Shown: positions 8,301 through 17,334 of the stretch, in pieces
How positions within the stretch are numbered: position 1 is the first letter of the stretch
Layout: each line of letters begins with the position of its first letter
DNA from: Aquaspirillum sp. LM1
Lineage (GTDB): Bacteria; Pseudomonadota; Gammaproteobacteria; Burkholderiales; Aquaspirillaceae
Assembly: GCF_002002905.1 (NCBI RefSeq)
Contig: NZ_CP019509.1
Coordinates: 1,860,001 to 1,924,000, forward strand
Length of the DNA stretch: 64,000 nucleotides
Reading direction: 5' to 3'
The notes under the pieces: model-generated
What the model saw: only the letters and a program-made list of their open reading frames with translations
Told to the model about the DNA's origin: nothing
The model's database searches: none
Translations under genes and position numbers: made by a program

Positions 8301-9407
8301 ATGTTGCACGCCGCACGCCCTACGCCCCCCCGGCTTCAGCATATCCCCCGCGAGATTGCCAGCATGGCCGACTACCCGCGCTATGCCCGCGAGCGGCTGG
8401 ACGCCAACGCCTGGGCCTACCTCAGCGGAGCCGCTGGCGACGGGCTGACCGAGCAGGACAACCGCCAGGCTTTCGACCGCCTGCGCCTGCTGCCACGGGT
8501 GCTGGCCGAAGTCAGCCATGGGCATACCGGACTGACCCTGTTTGGCCAGCGGCTGGCCCATCCGATTGTGCTTGCGCCTGTGGCTTACCAGCGGCTGTTT
8601 CATCCGGATGGCGAGCTGGCCACCGTGTTGGGGGCGGCGGCCATGGACACGCCGATGGTGGTCAGCACGCTGGCGTCGGTATCGCTGGAAGCCCTGGCCG
8701 GGCAGGCAGAAACCCCGCTGTGGTTTCAGCTTTACCCACAAGCCAACCCGGCGCATACCCTGGATTTGATCCAGCGCGCCCAAGCCTGCGGGTATCAGGC
8801 GCTGGTGGTCACCGTCGATGCGCCGCTGGCCGGTATTCGCCACCAGGAGCACCGCGCCGGTTTTGCCCTGCCTGCCGGGGTGGAGGCAAGCAATCTGTGC
8901 GACTATCCGGTCAGTGCGGCCATGGCCGGTGGGGTATTTGCCCAGTGCGCGGCCAACGGGCTGCGCTGGGCCGATCTGGACTGGCTATTGAGTTGTACCC
9001 GACTGCCAGTGATTTTGAAGGGCATTCTGCATCCTGACGACGCCCGCCGCGCCGTGGCGGCTGGGGTGGCCGGGCTGATTGTGTCCAACCACGGCGGGCG
9101 CACGCTGGATACGCTGCCTGCCAGCCTGGACGCCTTGCCGGCAGTGGTGCAGGCGGTAAATGGCGCGGTTCCGGTGCTGCTGGATGGCGGCATCTATCGG
9201 GGCGGCGATGTGTTCAAGGCGCTGGCGCTGGGCGCACAGGCGGTGCTGCTGGGACGTGGTTATGTCTACGCCCTGGCTGCCGCAGGGGCGCTGGGCGTGG
9301 CGCATGCGCTGCGCACGCTGCGCGAAGAACTGGAAGTGACCATGGCGCTGTGCGGCTGCGCCACGCTGGCAGATATTCAGGCGCAGGCGCTCTATCCTGC
9401 CAGGTGA
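8301..9407 (+). CDS. FMN-dependent alpha-hydroxy-acid oxidase/dehydrogenase
   Basis: A 368-residue protein of the LldD/glycolate-oxidase family, a TIM barrel that oxidises L-2-hydroxy acids (lactate, glycolate, mandelate) to keto acids with FMN. Visible motifs: the family entry sequence AWAYLSGAAGDGLTEQDN, LAPVAYQRLFHPDGE, WFQLY, TVDAPLAG, the FMN-binding lysine in PVILKGI, and the catalytic histidine with substrate arginine in SNHGGRTLD, then LLDGGIYRGGDV and LLGRGYVY. No membrane-binding insertion is obvious, so it is probably soluble. The substrate cannot be told from sequence. It is a single gene with its own terminator upstream and a possible Fur-like operator. Confidence 0.88.
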   Translation: MLHAARPTPPRLQHIPREIASMADYPRYARERLDANAWAYLSGAAGDGLTEQDNRQAFDRLRLLPRVLAEVSHGHTGLTLFGQRLAHPIVLAPVAYQRLFHPDGELATVLGAAAMDTPMVVSTLASVSLEALAGQAETPLWFQLYPQANPAHTLDLIQRAQACGYQALVVTVDAPLAGIRHQEHRAGFALPAGVEASNLCDYPVSAAMAGGVFAQCAANGLRWADLDWLLSCTRLPVILKGILHPDDARRAVAAGVAGLIVSNHGGRTLDTLPASLDALPAVVQAVNGAVPVLLDGGIYRGGDVFKALALGAQAVLLGRGYVYALAAAGALGVAHALRTLREELEVTMALCGCATLADIQAQALYPAR

Positions 9408-9498
9408 GCATGTGAGCGGCATCCCCGCTAAAAGGCGATACCCCGGCCAGGCCAAATCTTGACATCCTCCCCTCCCTCTCGCCTATGGCTCGCCGCGC

Positions 9499-10743
9499 TT
9501 AAGCGCGGGAAGGAAGGGGATTCCTACTGCGGTTAGCTAAAAGCTCACTCACTTCGGCGGGTTCCTGCTTCACCGAGCGGCCTGACTGCGCCAACTCTCC
9601 ACAGGCTAACCGGGCATGTCCTGCCCTTAATACGTTGATCGCGCCGACCAGATCGGCATTTTCCTCGAAACCGCATTCCATACACTCGAATCGGGCTTGT
9701 GTTGGTCGGTTCTCCGCCGACACATGGCCGCAACTCGGACAGGTACGGCTTGTGTTTTGCGGTGGCACGGCAATGAGATGCCCGCCGTTCCAGGCCAGCT
9801 TGTAATCGAGCTGGCGGCGAAACTCGGCCCAGCCTTGGTCGAGAATGGCTTTGTTCAGGCCGGATTTGGCGCGAACATTTCTGCCCGGACTTTCGCTTGT
9901 CCCTGCCGCTGACCTGGACATATTCCGCACCTGCAAATCTTCGATGCACACAATCGCGTGGTTTTGGCTGATGGTGGTCGTGGCTTTGTGCAGGTAGTCG
10001 CGGCGGGTATTGCCGATACGGGCGTGAATCTTCTGGATGCGGGCTTTGGCCTTCTTCCAGTTGTGGCTGAATCTGGTTTTACGGCTCATTGCCCGCTGCG
10101 CAGATCGCAACGCGGATTCGTTCCGTTTGAAGCTATTGAGCGGAGCGAGAAATGAACCATCTGACAGCGTGACAAAACGGGCAATGCCCATGTCGATGCC
10201 GACCATACCGCCCCTCGGCGTGGCAGCTTCAACTTCACGTTGCGTCTGGATGGACACGAACCACTTGCCGCCCGACTGGCTCACCGTCGCATTGCGCACT
10301 TCTCCCAGCGCTTCCCGGCTGTTGCGGTAGCGCAGCCAGCCAAGCTTGGGCAGGAAGATGCGCCCATTAGCCTGATCGAGTTTAATTTGCTTCGGGTCGG
10401 GGTAGCGGAAGCTGTCGCCTTGGCCTTTCTTCTTGAAGCGGGGAAATGCTGTCCGCTTGGCAAAGAAGTTCTTGTAGGCTTTTTCCAAATCCTTGAGCGC
10501 GTGTTGCAGCGGGTGAACCGGCGCATCTTTGAGCCAGGGTGTCTCGGTGCCATTGCGCCACGCGGTCAGATTCCTGGCCATTGCCACATAGCCAATGAAC
10601 GTGTTGCCGGCCTCGTGATTGTCCTTTTGCAATGCCAGCGCCTTGTTGAATACGAAGCGACAAGCGCCCGCGTAGCGGCGCATATTGTGCTGCTGTTCGC
10701 CGGTCGGCTGTAGTTCGTATTTGAAGGCTTGAAGTCGTTGCAT
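9499..10743 (-). CDS. tnpB: RNA-guided endonuclease TnpB (IS605 OrfB family), copy 2
   Basis: A 414-residue paralogue of the other two TnpB proteins, clearly diverged in the N-terminal third ([23 protein letters not shown]). RuvC residues remain in [18 protein letters not shown] and ADLVGAIN, and the zinc finger is CPSCGHV...CMECGF. Its C-terminal tail ([22 protein letters not shown]) overlaps the right-end region. Intact by sequence and possibly still a programmable nuclease, although its partner transposase is dead. Confidence 0.9.
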   Translation of the reverse strand: MQRLQAFKYELQPTGEQQHNMRRYAGACRFVFNKALALQKDNHEAGNTFIGYVAMARNLTAWRNGTETPWLKDAPVHPLQHALKDLEKAYKNFFAKRTAFPRFKKKGQGDSFRYPDPKQIKLDQANGRIFLPKLGWLRYRNSREALGEVRNATVSQSGGKWFVSIQTQREVEAATPRGGMVGIDMGIARFVTLSDGSFLAPLNSFKRNESALRSAQRAMSRKTRFSHNWKKAKARIQKIHARIGNTRRDYLHKATTTISQNHAIVCIEDLQVRNMSRSAAGTSESPGRNVRAKSGLNKAILDQGWAEFRRQLDYKLAWNGGHLIAVPPQNTSRTCPSCGHVSAENRPTQARFECMECGFEENADLVGAINVLRAGHARLACGELAQSGRSVKQEPAEVSELLANRSRNPLPSRA

Positions 10744-10766
10744 GGCGGCCAGTATACTCTTGGCCT

Positions 10767-11096
10767 ATGAGCGAAGAAATTGATATTCTGCACGGTAGAC
10801 ACTGTGTTTTCAGGATGCATTTTCACTTGGTCTTTGTTACCAGGTATCGACGTGATGTGTTCACTAAAGAGGCTCTGGTGCTGGTGAACTACCCGCCGAA
10901 GGTGGCGGTATCGGCACTGGTGAACAGCCTGAAAGGCGTGTCCAGCCGCATGATTGGCTAGAAGAACTCCCCGAGCATCCGCAAGAAGTTATGGGGCGGC
11001 GCATTGTGGTCGCCATCGTATTTTGCTGGAAGCTGCGGCGGTGCGCCCATCGAGGTCATCCGCCAATACATCGAACAGCAGAAGACGCCGCACTAA
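10767..11096 (+). pseudogene. tnpA: IS200-type TnpA transposase, internally deleted and with a stop codon
   Basis: The start MSEEIDILHGRHCVFRMHFH and the end PIEVIRQYIEQQKTPH are typical of IS200/IS605 Y1 transposases. Between TKEAL and LVNYPPKVAVSALVNSL the family normally carries about 35-40 residues that include the HUH metal-binding motif; these are missing in frame. A TAG stop at 10960-10962 then interrupts SSRMIG-KNSPSIRKKLWGG in the same frame. With the HUH motif gone the enzyme cannot be active. Confidence 0.85.
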
Positions 11097-11170
11097 ACGG
11101 CAAAAGCAAGGACGGCTACGCTGTCCGCGCTATCCTTCCCCGCCCTGAAGCGCGAGGTTTGCCGTGCAAC

Positions 11171-11382
11171 GGATCAACCCGGATGAAGCCGCCCGCATTC
11201 ATCAGGATGTGCGGGCGCGTCATTCCATTGGTGTGCGCTGGGGCACTTTTGAACTGGCCGATGACGCGCTGGACGCGCCATTCACCGAAGCGCCGCTGGC
11301 GCGCCAGCGCGCCGGGCTGGATGAGACGGCGCTGCGCTTGTTGCACCATGGTGAAACCTGGCGACGGCCTACCCGGCCTTGA
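11171..11382 (+). pseudogene. C-terminal remnant of an MBL-fold (NAPE-PLD/UlaG-like) hydrolase
   Basis: The frame INPDEAARIHQDVRARHSIGVRWGTFELADDALDAP resembles the last 60-70 residues of NAPE-PLD-type metallo-beta-lactamase-fold hydrolases, where 'NPDEA...H.D..A..SIG.HWGTF.L..E..D.P' is a typical closing segment. The N-terminal metal-binding HxHxDH part is absent, replaced by element 2. The apparent start ATG at 11164 lies inside the element end. Probably not expressed as a functional enzyme. Confidence 0.6.
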
Positions 11383-11409
11383 GCTTGAGCGTGGTTGCCC
11401 GACAGAACG

Positions 11410-14214
11410 TCACGCTTCCAGCTCTTCCCGGTGCAGCAGATTGTCCATGCGGTCAGGTCGCCAGTTGTTCATCCAGCTGACGACATCCTCCACCGGCATC
11501 GGACGGGCGATGCAGTAGCCCTGGCCAACCGCGCAACCCAGTTCCAGCAGGCGCTGGTAATGGGCGGACGATTCCACCCCTTCGGCCACCACCTGGCGGT
11601 GGAAGGCGCGCGACAGGGCGATGATGCCTTCGACAATGGCCAGATCGTTGACATCGTCGAGCATGTCGCGGACAAAGGTGCGGTCGATCTTGATCACGTC
11701 GGCAGGCAGCCGGCGCAGGTATTCCAGCGAGGCATAGCCGGTGCCAAAGTCGTCCAGGGCAAAACGCACCCCCAGCGCCCGGCAGGCGTCCATCTTGTAC
11801 GACACACCGTCCATATCGCCCAGCGCCACGGTTTCCAGGATTTCCAGCTCCAGCCGCTCGCGCGGCACGTCCGGATACAGCTTGAACAAACCTTCCAGCT
11901 GGGACACAAACTCCGGCGACTGCAGGTGCTGGCCCGGCACATTGGCGCTGATATGCAGGCTGATGCCTTGCTGGTTCCAGCAGTGCAGCTGTTCCACCAC
12001 GCTGCGGATCACCCAGCGCGACAGCGCCACTTCAAATTCGCTGCCTTCAATCAGCGGCAGGAATTCACCCGGCGACACCAGGCCGCGCACCGGATGCTGC
12101 CAGCGCAGCAGTGCTTCCACGCCAGTTACCTTGCCGCTGCTCAGCTCCACCTGGGGCTGGTAGTACAGCACCAGTTCGTGATTGAGCAGCGCTTCCGACA
12201 CCCGTTCGCGGCTTTCAAACCGGGCACGCACATGGCGGTCAACGTCCGGGTCGAAGGCGTGCCAGCGGTTGCGCCCCTGCTGCTTGGCGGCGTACATGGC
12301 CTGGTCGGCGTGGCGCAGCAGCGCGTCGGCGTCGGCGCTGTCGTCCGGGTACATCGTCAGGCCAATGCTGGCCGACAGATTGGCTGCCACGCCAAAGCGT
12401 TCCAGCACATAAGGTTCTGCCAGGACCGTGAGTATTTTGTCCAGCACGGGCACTTCATTGCCTGGCTGCAGGCCGGTGAGCACCAGCACGAATTCGTCGC
12501 CGCCCAGCCGGGCTGCGGTATCCGTTTCGCGGATATGCCGGGTCAGGCGCAGTGCCACTTCCTTGAGCACCAGATCGCCGGTTTCGTGGCCGTAGGCGTC
12601 GTTGATGGCCTTGAAGCCGTCCAGGTCGATCAGCGCCACGCCGGTTTTGTCGCCGGTGCGTCGCGACAGGCTGATGGCAGTATTCAGCCGGTCGGCCAGC
12701 AGGGTGCGGTTGGGCAGGCTGGTCAGCATGTCGTAGCGGGCCAGGCGTTCGAGTTTTTCCTGCTGGGCCTTGACCTGGGAAATATCGGTGAATATACCAA
12801 TGTAGTGCAGCACCTTGCCGTTATTGTCCTGCACCATGGTCAGGCTCAGGTGCTCGTGAAACAGCTCGCCAGTGGCGCGGCGATTGACGATTTCGCCACT
12901 CCAGTGGCCATGGTCGCTGAGCGCCTTGCGCATGCTGCCGCGAATTTCCACGTCAGCACCGCCGTCTACATGCAGCAGGTCAGAAGGCTGGCCCACCACC
13001 GCCGAGCGGGAATAGCCGGTGATGTCGTGGTAGGCGCGGTTGACTTCCAGAATCAGTCCGTCGGCATCGGTAATCATGATGCCTTCCTGAGCATAACGGA
13101 ACACACTGGCCAGCAGGCGCAGCCGCGCCTCGGTGGCCTTGCGCTCGGTGATGTCAAGCAGGGTGCCGATCATGCGCACCGCACGGGCCTGCTGGTTGCG
13201 CTCCACCACCTTGCCCCGGCTGAGCAGCCAGACCCAATGGCCGGCGGCGTGACGCACGCGGAATTCGCACTCAAACATTGCGCTATGGCCTTTGACATGC
13301 TCAATCGCGGTATAGCGCAAGCTGTGGGCGTCTTCCGGATGCGCCCGCATCTGCCAGCTGACCACATCCGGGGTAAACTGGCCGGGCGTCTCGCCCAGCA
13401 TGGCAGCGCAACGGGCGTTGACCGAAATTTTGCCCGTGCGGAAATCGGTATCCCACAGCCCCAGCTCACCGCCATCCAGTGCCAGATTCAGCCGTTGTTC
13501 GCTGGCGTGCAACGCATCCAGCCGGTCGCGAATGGCCCGCGACATGGCGTTGAAGGCGCGGCCCAGCCGGCCAATTTCATCGTCGCCTTCGGTCACCAGC
13601 CGCGAGGCCAACTGGCCTCTGGCCACCGCTTCACTGGCGTGGGTCAGCTCGGACAACTGGCGGGTCAGGTACAGGCCCAGCAGGGTGAGCAGCCCGGCCG
13701 ACAGCATGATTTCCCCTAGTGCAATCAGGATACCCTGGCTGACCAGTGATTCGCGGGCGGCGACAATATGGCTCAGATCCAGGCCAAAACGCAGCGAGCC
13801 GAGTTTTTGCCCGTACAGGGTAATGGGCATGTCCACATCATAGCGCGCGCCGCCCTCATCTTTGTCGTTCAGGGTGAACACTGCGTCAGGCTGCGGCAGC
13901 GGAGTGGCGGCAGGCCAGCCGCTGCGCGCCACCGTTACCCCGCGTGAGTCGCTGACCGCCAGGTAGGTGATGCCATTCTTGCCACGGCTTTCGTCCAGAA
14001 TGGCGCGCACGGTGGCGTAGTCGCGCTGGGCCAGCGGGGCCATCAGTGCGGCATTCAGGATCGGGGACATCTGCTCGGCGTGCCGCTGGGCCTGTTCCGA
14101 CAGGCTGTCGTACAGCAGTCGCACGCTGTTGCCGATCAGCAGCGCCAGCATCAGCGCTTCAACCAGCAAGGCTGCCAGCAGCAACCGTCCCCGAACCGTT
14201 TTTACAAGATGCAT
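11410..14214 (-). CDS. Membrane-bound PAS-GGDEF-EAL cyclic-di-GMP signalling protein
   Basis: A 934-residue protein. One membrane segment lies near residues 8-32, a periplasmic sensor region to about 160, a second membrane segment near 160-182, HAMP to about 235, two PAS/PAC domains (about 245-485, with FRYAQEGIMITDADGLILEVN), then GGDEF (RLGGDEFVLVL intact) and EAL (VEALLRWQHP intact). Both catalytic signatures are kept, so it could make or degrade cyclic-di-GMP. Its start is 8 bp from the stop of the upstream PhnD-like binding protein, so the two are co-transcribed and the binding protein may be its periplasmic sensor partner; this is inference from context. Confidence 0.9.
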   Translation of the reverse strand: MHLVKTVRGRLLLAALLVEALMLALLIGNSVRLLYDSLSEQAQRHAEQMSPILNAALMAPLAQRDYATVRAILDESRGKNGITYLAVSDSRGVTVARSGWPAATPLPQPDAVFTLNDKDEGGARYDVDMPITLYGQKLGSLRFGLDLSHIVAARESLVSQGILIALGEIMLSAGLLTLLGLYLTRQLSELTHASEAVARGQLASRLVTEGDDEIGRLGRAFNAMSRAIRDRLDALHASEQRLNLALDGGELGLWDTDFRTGKISVNARCAAMLGETPGQFTPDVVSWQMRAHPEDAHSLRYTAIEHVKGHSAMFECEFRVRHAAGHWVWLLSRGKVVERNQQARAVRMIGTLLDITERKATEARLRLLASVFRYAQEGIMITDADGLILEVNRAYHDITGYSRSAVVGQPSDLLHVDGGADVEIRGSMRKALSDHGHWSGEIVNRRATGELFHEHLSLTMVQDNNGKVLHYIGIFTDISQVKAQQEKLERLARYDMLTSLPNRTLLADRLNTAISLSRRTGDKTGVALIDLDGFKAINDAYGHETGDLVLKEVALRLTRHIRETDTAARLGGDEFVLVLTGLQPGNEVPVLDKILTVLAEPYVLERFGVAANLSASIGLTMYPDDSADADALLRHADQAMYAAKQQGRNRWHAFDPDVDRHVRARFESRERVSEALLNHELVLYYQPQVELSSGKVTGVEALLRWQHPVRGLVSPGEFLPLIEGSEFEVALSRWVIRSVVEQLHCWNQQGISLHISANVPGQHLQSPEFVSQLEGLFKLYPDVPRERLELEILETVALGDMDGVSYKMDACRALGVRFALDDFGTGYASLEYLRRLPADVIKIDRTFVRDMLDDVNDLAIVEGIIALSRAFHRQVVAEGVESSAHYQRLLELGCAVGQGYCIARPMPVEDVVSWMNNWRPDRMDNLLHREELEA

Positions 14215-14222
14215 GCCATATC

Positions 14223-15071
14223 CTAGTGCGCAGATGAAGTGGTCAGCGTGCGGCGGACTTCCTCCGCATAAGGCCGCATGACCTCAAGTTCGCCGGGTTT
14301 GATTGCGCGATAACCGTCGAGCTTGTTTTCCTGAAAATACTGCAACCCTTCCGGGCTTTGGGCAAACTGGGCCAGCAGCCGCTGCATCTGGGGCAAGCGG
14401 CTGTGCTGGCGGGAATGCAGCAGATAAATCCGCCCGGCCATTTCCGGGCTGCGGGCCACCACGCGCAGTTGGGCGCGGATATCGGCACCGAGTTTTTCGT
14501 AATTGGCCTGCGACATGAAGCCCACCACCGCATCCTGCTGAATCACCAGCTGGGCCATGCTGTCTGCCGCGCTGATGAACTGCATGCGTTGCGGGCGGAT
14601 TTTATTTTGTTCCAGCCAGTGAATGCCCCATAGCGTGACCAGCGAAGACGGGCTCAGCCCCAATACGGTTTTGCCCTGCACATGGCTGGCCACATTGCCC
14701 TGCGGCAGGCTGGGCAGGCCCACCACCACCGCCTGAAATGGCGCGCGATAGGTCAGCAATGGAATATAACGCGCATCGTCGCGCAACAGCAGCGCCTGAT
14801 GGCCAGTGGTGATCACCATATCGAATTCACCGCGCAAGCCCCGGCGGGCAAAATCAGTAAAATCAGACGCGGTGGCAATTTCCACTGGCCGGCCCAGGCC
14901 CTTCTCCAGGCTGGCGCGCAGTGGCTGGTATTGCTGCAAAATCAGGCGTGCGCTGGTATGGGGCGCCACGCCGATTCGAAACGGCATATCACTGGCCATG
15001 CTCAGTGCGGCGTACACACACAACACCACGCCACAGCACCAGCGCATGCACGACATAAGCATCGTGTGCAT
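14223..15071 (-). CDS. PhnD-like phosphate/phosphonate-type periplasmic binding protein
   Basis: A 282-residue protein with a signal peptide (MHTMLMSCMRWCCGVVLCVYAALSMA) and a two-lobed PhnD-type fold: FRIGVAPHTSARLILQQYQPLRASLEK, FDMVITTGHQALLL, KTVLGLSPSSLVTLWG, and SADSMAQLVIQQDAVVGFMS. The start at 15071 has AAGGAG eight bases upstream; a longer frame to 15167 has no such site. No permease or ATPase genes adjoin it. Instead the next gene is the GGDEF-EAL receptor, a pairing known for periplasmic binding proteins that feed signals to membrane receptors. Ligand unknown. Confidence 0.8.
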   Translation of the reverse strand: MHTMLMSCMRWCCGVVLCVYAALSMASDMPFRIGVAPHTSARLILQQYQPLRASLEKGLGRPVEIATASDFTDFARRGLRGEFDMVITTGHQALLLRDDARYIPLLTYRAPFQAVVVGLPSLPQGNVASHVQGKTVLGLSPSSLVTLWGIHWLEQNKIRPQRMQFISAADSMAQLVIQQDAVVGFMSQANYEKLGADIRAQLRVVARSPEMAGRIYLLHSRQHSRLPQMQRLLAQFAQSPEGLQYFQENKLDGYRAIKPGELEVMRPYAEEVRRTLTTSSAH

Positions 15072-15192
15072 GACAAAAGCTCCTTTATATTCATCTTGAT
15101 ACACAGACCCATACCTTGCGCTGTGTATCCTGCCGGCTATTGTTATCATTGTCGGTAAAGCCCGCAAGCAGAAAAGTCAAGCTTTTGCCGGA

Positions 15193-15612
15193 TTATGGCC
15201 GGGATATCACAATATTCAGTGCCAGCGGCGCAGTGCTGACTGCCGGTTGCCAGTTCAGCGCCGGACTATGGCCGCGTTCGCCCTGCTCATCATACAGCCG
15301 TGCTTCCACCTGGTACTGGCCAGTGGCTGGCAAACGTGATGCATCAATCACCGGCAGGCTGAATGCCAGCGGAAAACCACGCGGGCGCACCAGTGTTTGT
15401 TCGGCCAGAATCACCGGCATGTTAGGCTGACTTCGGTCAATCAGCTGCACCACCACGGCAGCAGGTACCATGGCCGATGCCGGTGCCAGGGTAATCTGAC
15501 CCTGAATCAGGCTGGGGCCACTGGCGCTCCACCAACTGGCACACGCGGCCAGCCACAGCACAGCCAGCGCCGTCATCAGGCGCGGCAACCGGCGAAAAAC
15601 AGACAAGATCAA
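15193..15612 (-). CDS. YbaY/YscW-like lipoprotein
   Basis: A 139-residue lipoprotein. The signal peptide ends with the lipobox LAAC (MTALAVLWLAAC-ASWW), and the body GQITLAPASAMVPAAVVVQLIDRSQPN with FPLAFSLPVIDASRL matches the YbaY/YscW domain (a small beta-sandwich lipoprotein). The TTG at 15612 is preferred because AAGGAG lies seven bases upstream; the in-frame ATG at 15576 would leave a short signal, and an in-frame start at 15735 has no site. YscW-type proteins help outer-membrane secretin assembly, but no secretin is nearby, so the role is open. Confidence 0.7.
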   Translation of the reverse strand: MILSVFRRLPRLMTALAVLWLAACASWWSASGPSLIQGQITLAPASAMVPAAVVVQLIDRSQPNMPVILAEQTLVRPRGFPLAFSLPVIDASRLPATGQYQVEARLYDEQGERGHSPALNWQPAVSTAPLALNIVISRP

Positions 15613-15882
15613 GATACAGCTCCTTTGGGTAGGGTAAGCCAGGGCCGGGTTCAGGGGCAAAGGACGGACAGGGCGATCCACCGCGCTATGGTACCTGCGC
15701 TGGCTGCGCTTGTCAGACACTGGCTTTTCGGGCATCTCCGATGACCCTGCTACCCGCCTGCACGCCTTGCCTGTAAAATCCCCGCCCAGTGTCTTTCCAA
15801 ATGTCTTTCAATGGTTCTCCCCTCCACCCCTTGCAATGCAGCCGCGCCAGTGTGTCGGTCGGCTGCCGGTACTGAAGCCATC

Positions 15883-17256
15883 ATGAGCAAATTCCCCAAG
15901 GAAATTTTCAAGGCCTACGATATTCGTGGGATTGTCGGCAAAACCCTCACCCCCGAGATCGCCCAGGCGATTGGCCAGGCGATTGGCAGCGAGGCGCGGG
16001 CGCGTGAGGTGAAGGCGGTGTGCATTGGCCGCGATGGCCGCCTGTCCGGGCCGGAGTTGTCCGATGCGCTGGCCGCCGGCCTGCGCCAGGCCGGGGTGGA
16101 TGTGATTGACGTGGGCCGGGTGGCCACGCCCATGCTGTACTTTGCCGCGTATGAACTGGGCACCCTGTCCGGGGTGATGGTCACTGGCAGCCATAATCCG
16201 CCGGAATACAATGGCCTGAAAATGATGCTGGCCGGCGAAACGCTGGCTGGCGAGGCCATTCAGCAGCTTTATCAGCGGCTGGAAACCGGCAATCTGAGCG
16301 AAGGCGCGGGCAGTTACCGTGAACACGAGATTGCCGAAGCCTATCTGCAGCGCATTGTCGGCGAGGTGAAACTGGCCCGGCCAATGAATATTGTGGTGGA
16401 CTGCGGCAACGGTGTGCCGGGCGACTTTGCCCCCAAGCTGTACCGGCGCATGGGCTGCCGGGTGCGCGAGCTGTTTTGCGACGTGGACGGCAATTTCCCC
16501 AACCATCATCCCGACCCATCGCAGCCAGCCAACCTGCAGGATGTGATCCAGGCGCTGGCGCACACCGACGCTGAGCTGGGCCTGGCGTTTGACGGCGACG
16601 GCGACCGGCTGGGTGTGGTCACCAAAGACGGCCAGATCATCTACCCGGACCGCCAGCTGATGCTGTTTGCCGGTGATGTACTGTCGCGCAACCCTGGGGC
16701 CAAGATCATCTACGACGTGAAATCCACCCGCAACCTGGCACCGTGGATTCGTGACCTGGGCGGCGAGCCAATCATGGCGCGCACTGGCCACAGCTTCATC
16801 AAGGCCAAAATGAAAGAAACCGGCGCAGCGCTGGCCGGCGAGATGAGCGGCCATGTGTTCTTCAAAGAGCGCTGGTACGGCTTTGACGATGGCCTGTATG
16901 CGGGCGCGCGCCTGCTGGAAATTCTCTCCCAGGTGGACGACCCCAGCGCCGTGCTGAATGCGCTGCCTAATTCGGTATCCACCCCGGAACTGAACATCAA
17001 GATGAAGGAAGGCGAGCATTACGCGCTGATCGACCGTCTGCAGGCCAACGCCCGCTTTGAAGGTGCCAGCGAAATCATCACCATCGATGGCCTGCGGGTG
17101 GAATACCCGGATGGCTTTGGCCTGGCGCGCGCTTCCAACACCACGCCGGTGATCGTGCTGCGCTTTGAAGCCGACAGCACCGAGGCGCTGACCCGCATCC
17201 AGAATGATTTCCGCCGGGTGATTTCTGCCGAAACCGACGCCGAACTGCCCTTTTAA
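15883..17256 (+). CDS. algC: Phosphomannomutase/phosphoglucomutase (AlgC-type)
   Basis: A 457-residue alpha-D-phosphohexomutase. It converts mannose-6-P or glucose-6-P to the 1-phosphates used for nucleotide sugars, LPS and exopolysaccharide. Motifs: entry sequence FKAYDIRGIVG, phosphoserine loop VTGSHNPPEYNGLK, metal loop FDGDGDRLGVV, sugar-binding GEMSGHVFFKE and the C-terminal phosphate-binding RASNTTPVIVLRFEA. The ATG at 15883 (MSKFPKEIFKAYDIRG) fits the family start; upstream in-frame codons are not conserved. A terminator follows. The AlgC name is by analogy with Pseudomonas. Confidence 0.92.
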   Translation: MSKFPKEIFKAYDIRGIVGKTLTPEIAQAIGQAIGSEARAREVKAVCIGRDGRLSGPELSDALAAGLRQAGVDVIDVGRVATPMLYFAAYELGTLSGVMVTGSHNPPEYNGLKMMLAGETLAGEAIQQLYQRLETGNLSEGAGSYREHEIAEAYLQRIVGEVKLARPMNIVVDCGNGVPGDFAPKLYRRMGCRVRELFCDVDGNFPNHHPDPSQPANLQDVIQALAHTDAELGLAFDGDGDRLGVVTKDGQIIYPDRQLMLFAGDVLSRNPGAKIIYDVKSTRNLAPWIRDLGGEPIMARTGHSFIKAKMKETGAALAGEMSGHVFFKERWYGFDDGLYAGARLLEILSQVDDPSAVLNALPNSVSTPELNIKMKEGEHYALIDRLQANARFEGASEIITIDGLRVEYPDGFGLARASNTTPVIVLRFEADSTEALTRIQNDFRRVISAETDAELPF

Positions 17257-17288
17257 CCCGGCCAGCGCCCAAGTGCGCTGACTGCCCT

Positions 17289-17316
17289 GGCGGCCCGCCT
17301 GTGGCCGCCTTTTTTT
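17289..17316 (+). terminator. Rho-independent terminator after the phosphohexomutase gene
   Basis: Arms GGCGGCC and GGCCGCC with a 7-base loop, followed by seven T residues. It separates the mutase gene from prmB. Confidence 0.85.
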
Positions 17317-17334
17317 GTGATGTGTGAGATGCCC

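Larger units (their letters stand above)
9459..11173. mobile_element. IS200/IS605-type element 2 with TnpB and a decayed TnpA
   Basis: The right end TTGACATCCTCCCC starts at 9459 and the left end lies near 11171-11175 (GCAAACCTCGC... on the minus strand, preceded by TTGAT). The two genes diverge from a 23-bp gap at 10744-10766. The left-end hairpin CCTTCCCCGCCCTGAAG is shared with elements 1 and 3 but is more diverged. On the left-end side the element abuts a C-terminal fragment of an MBL-fold gene; the remainder of that gene is not present on the other side, so insertion was accompanied or followed by a deletion. Confidence 0.75.

Noticed and set aside
11395-13719. 774-codon plus-strand open frame opposite the GGDEF-EAL gene
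   Set aside because: His/Gln-rich shadow translation typical of antisense GC-rich DNA; the minus-strand gene has intact GGDEF and EAL motifs.
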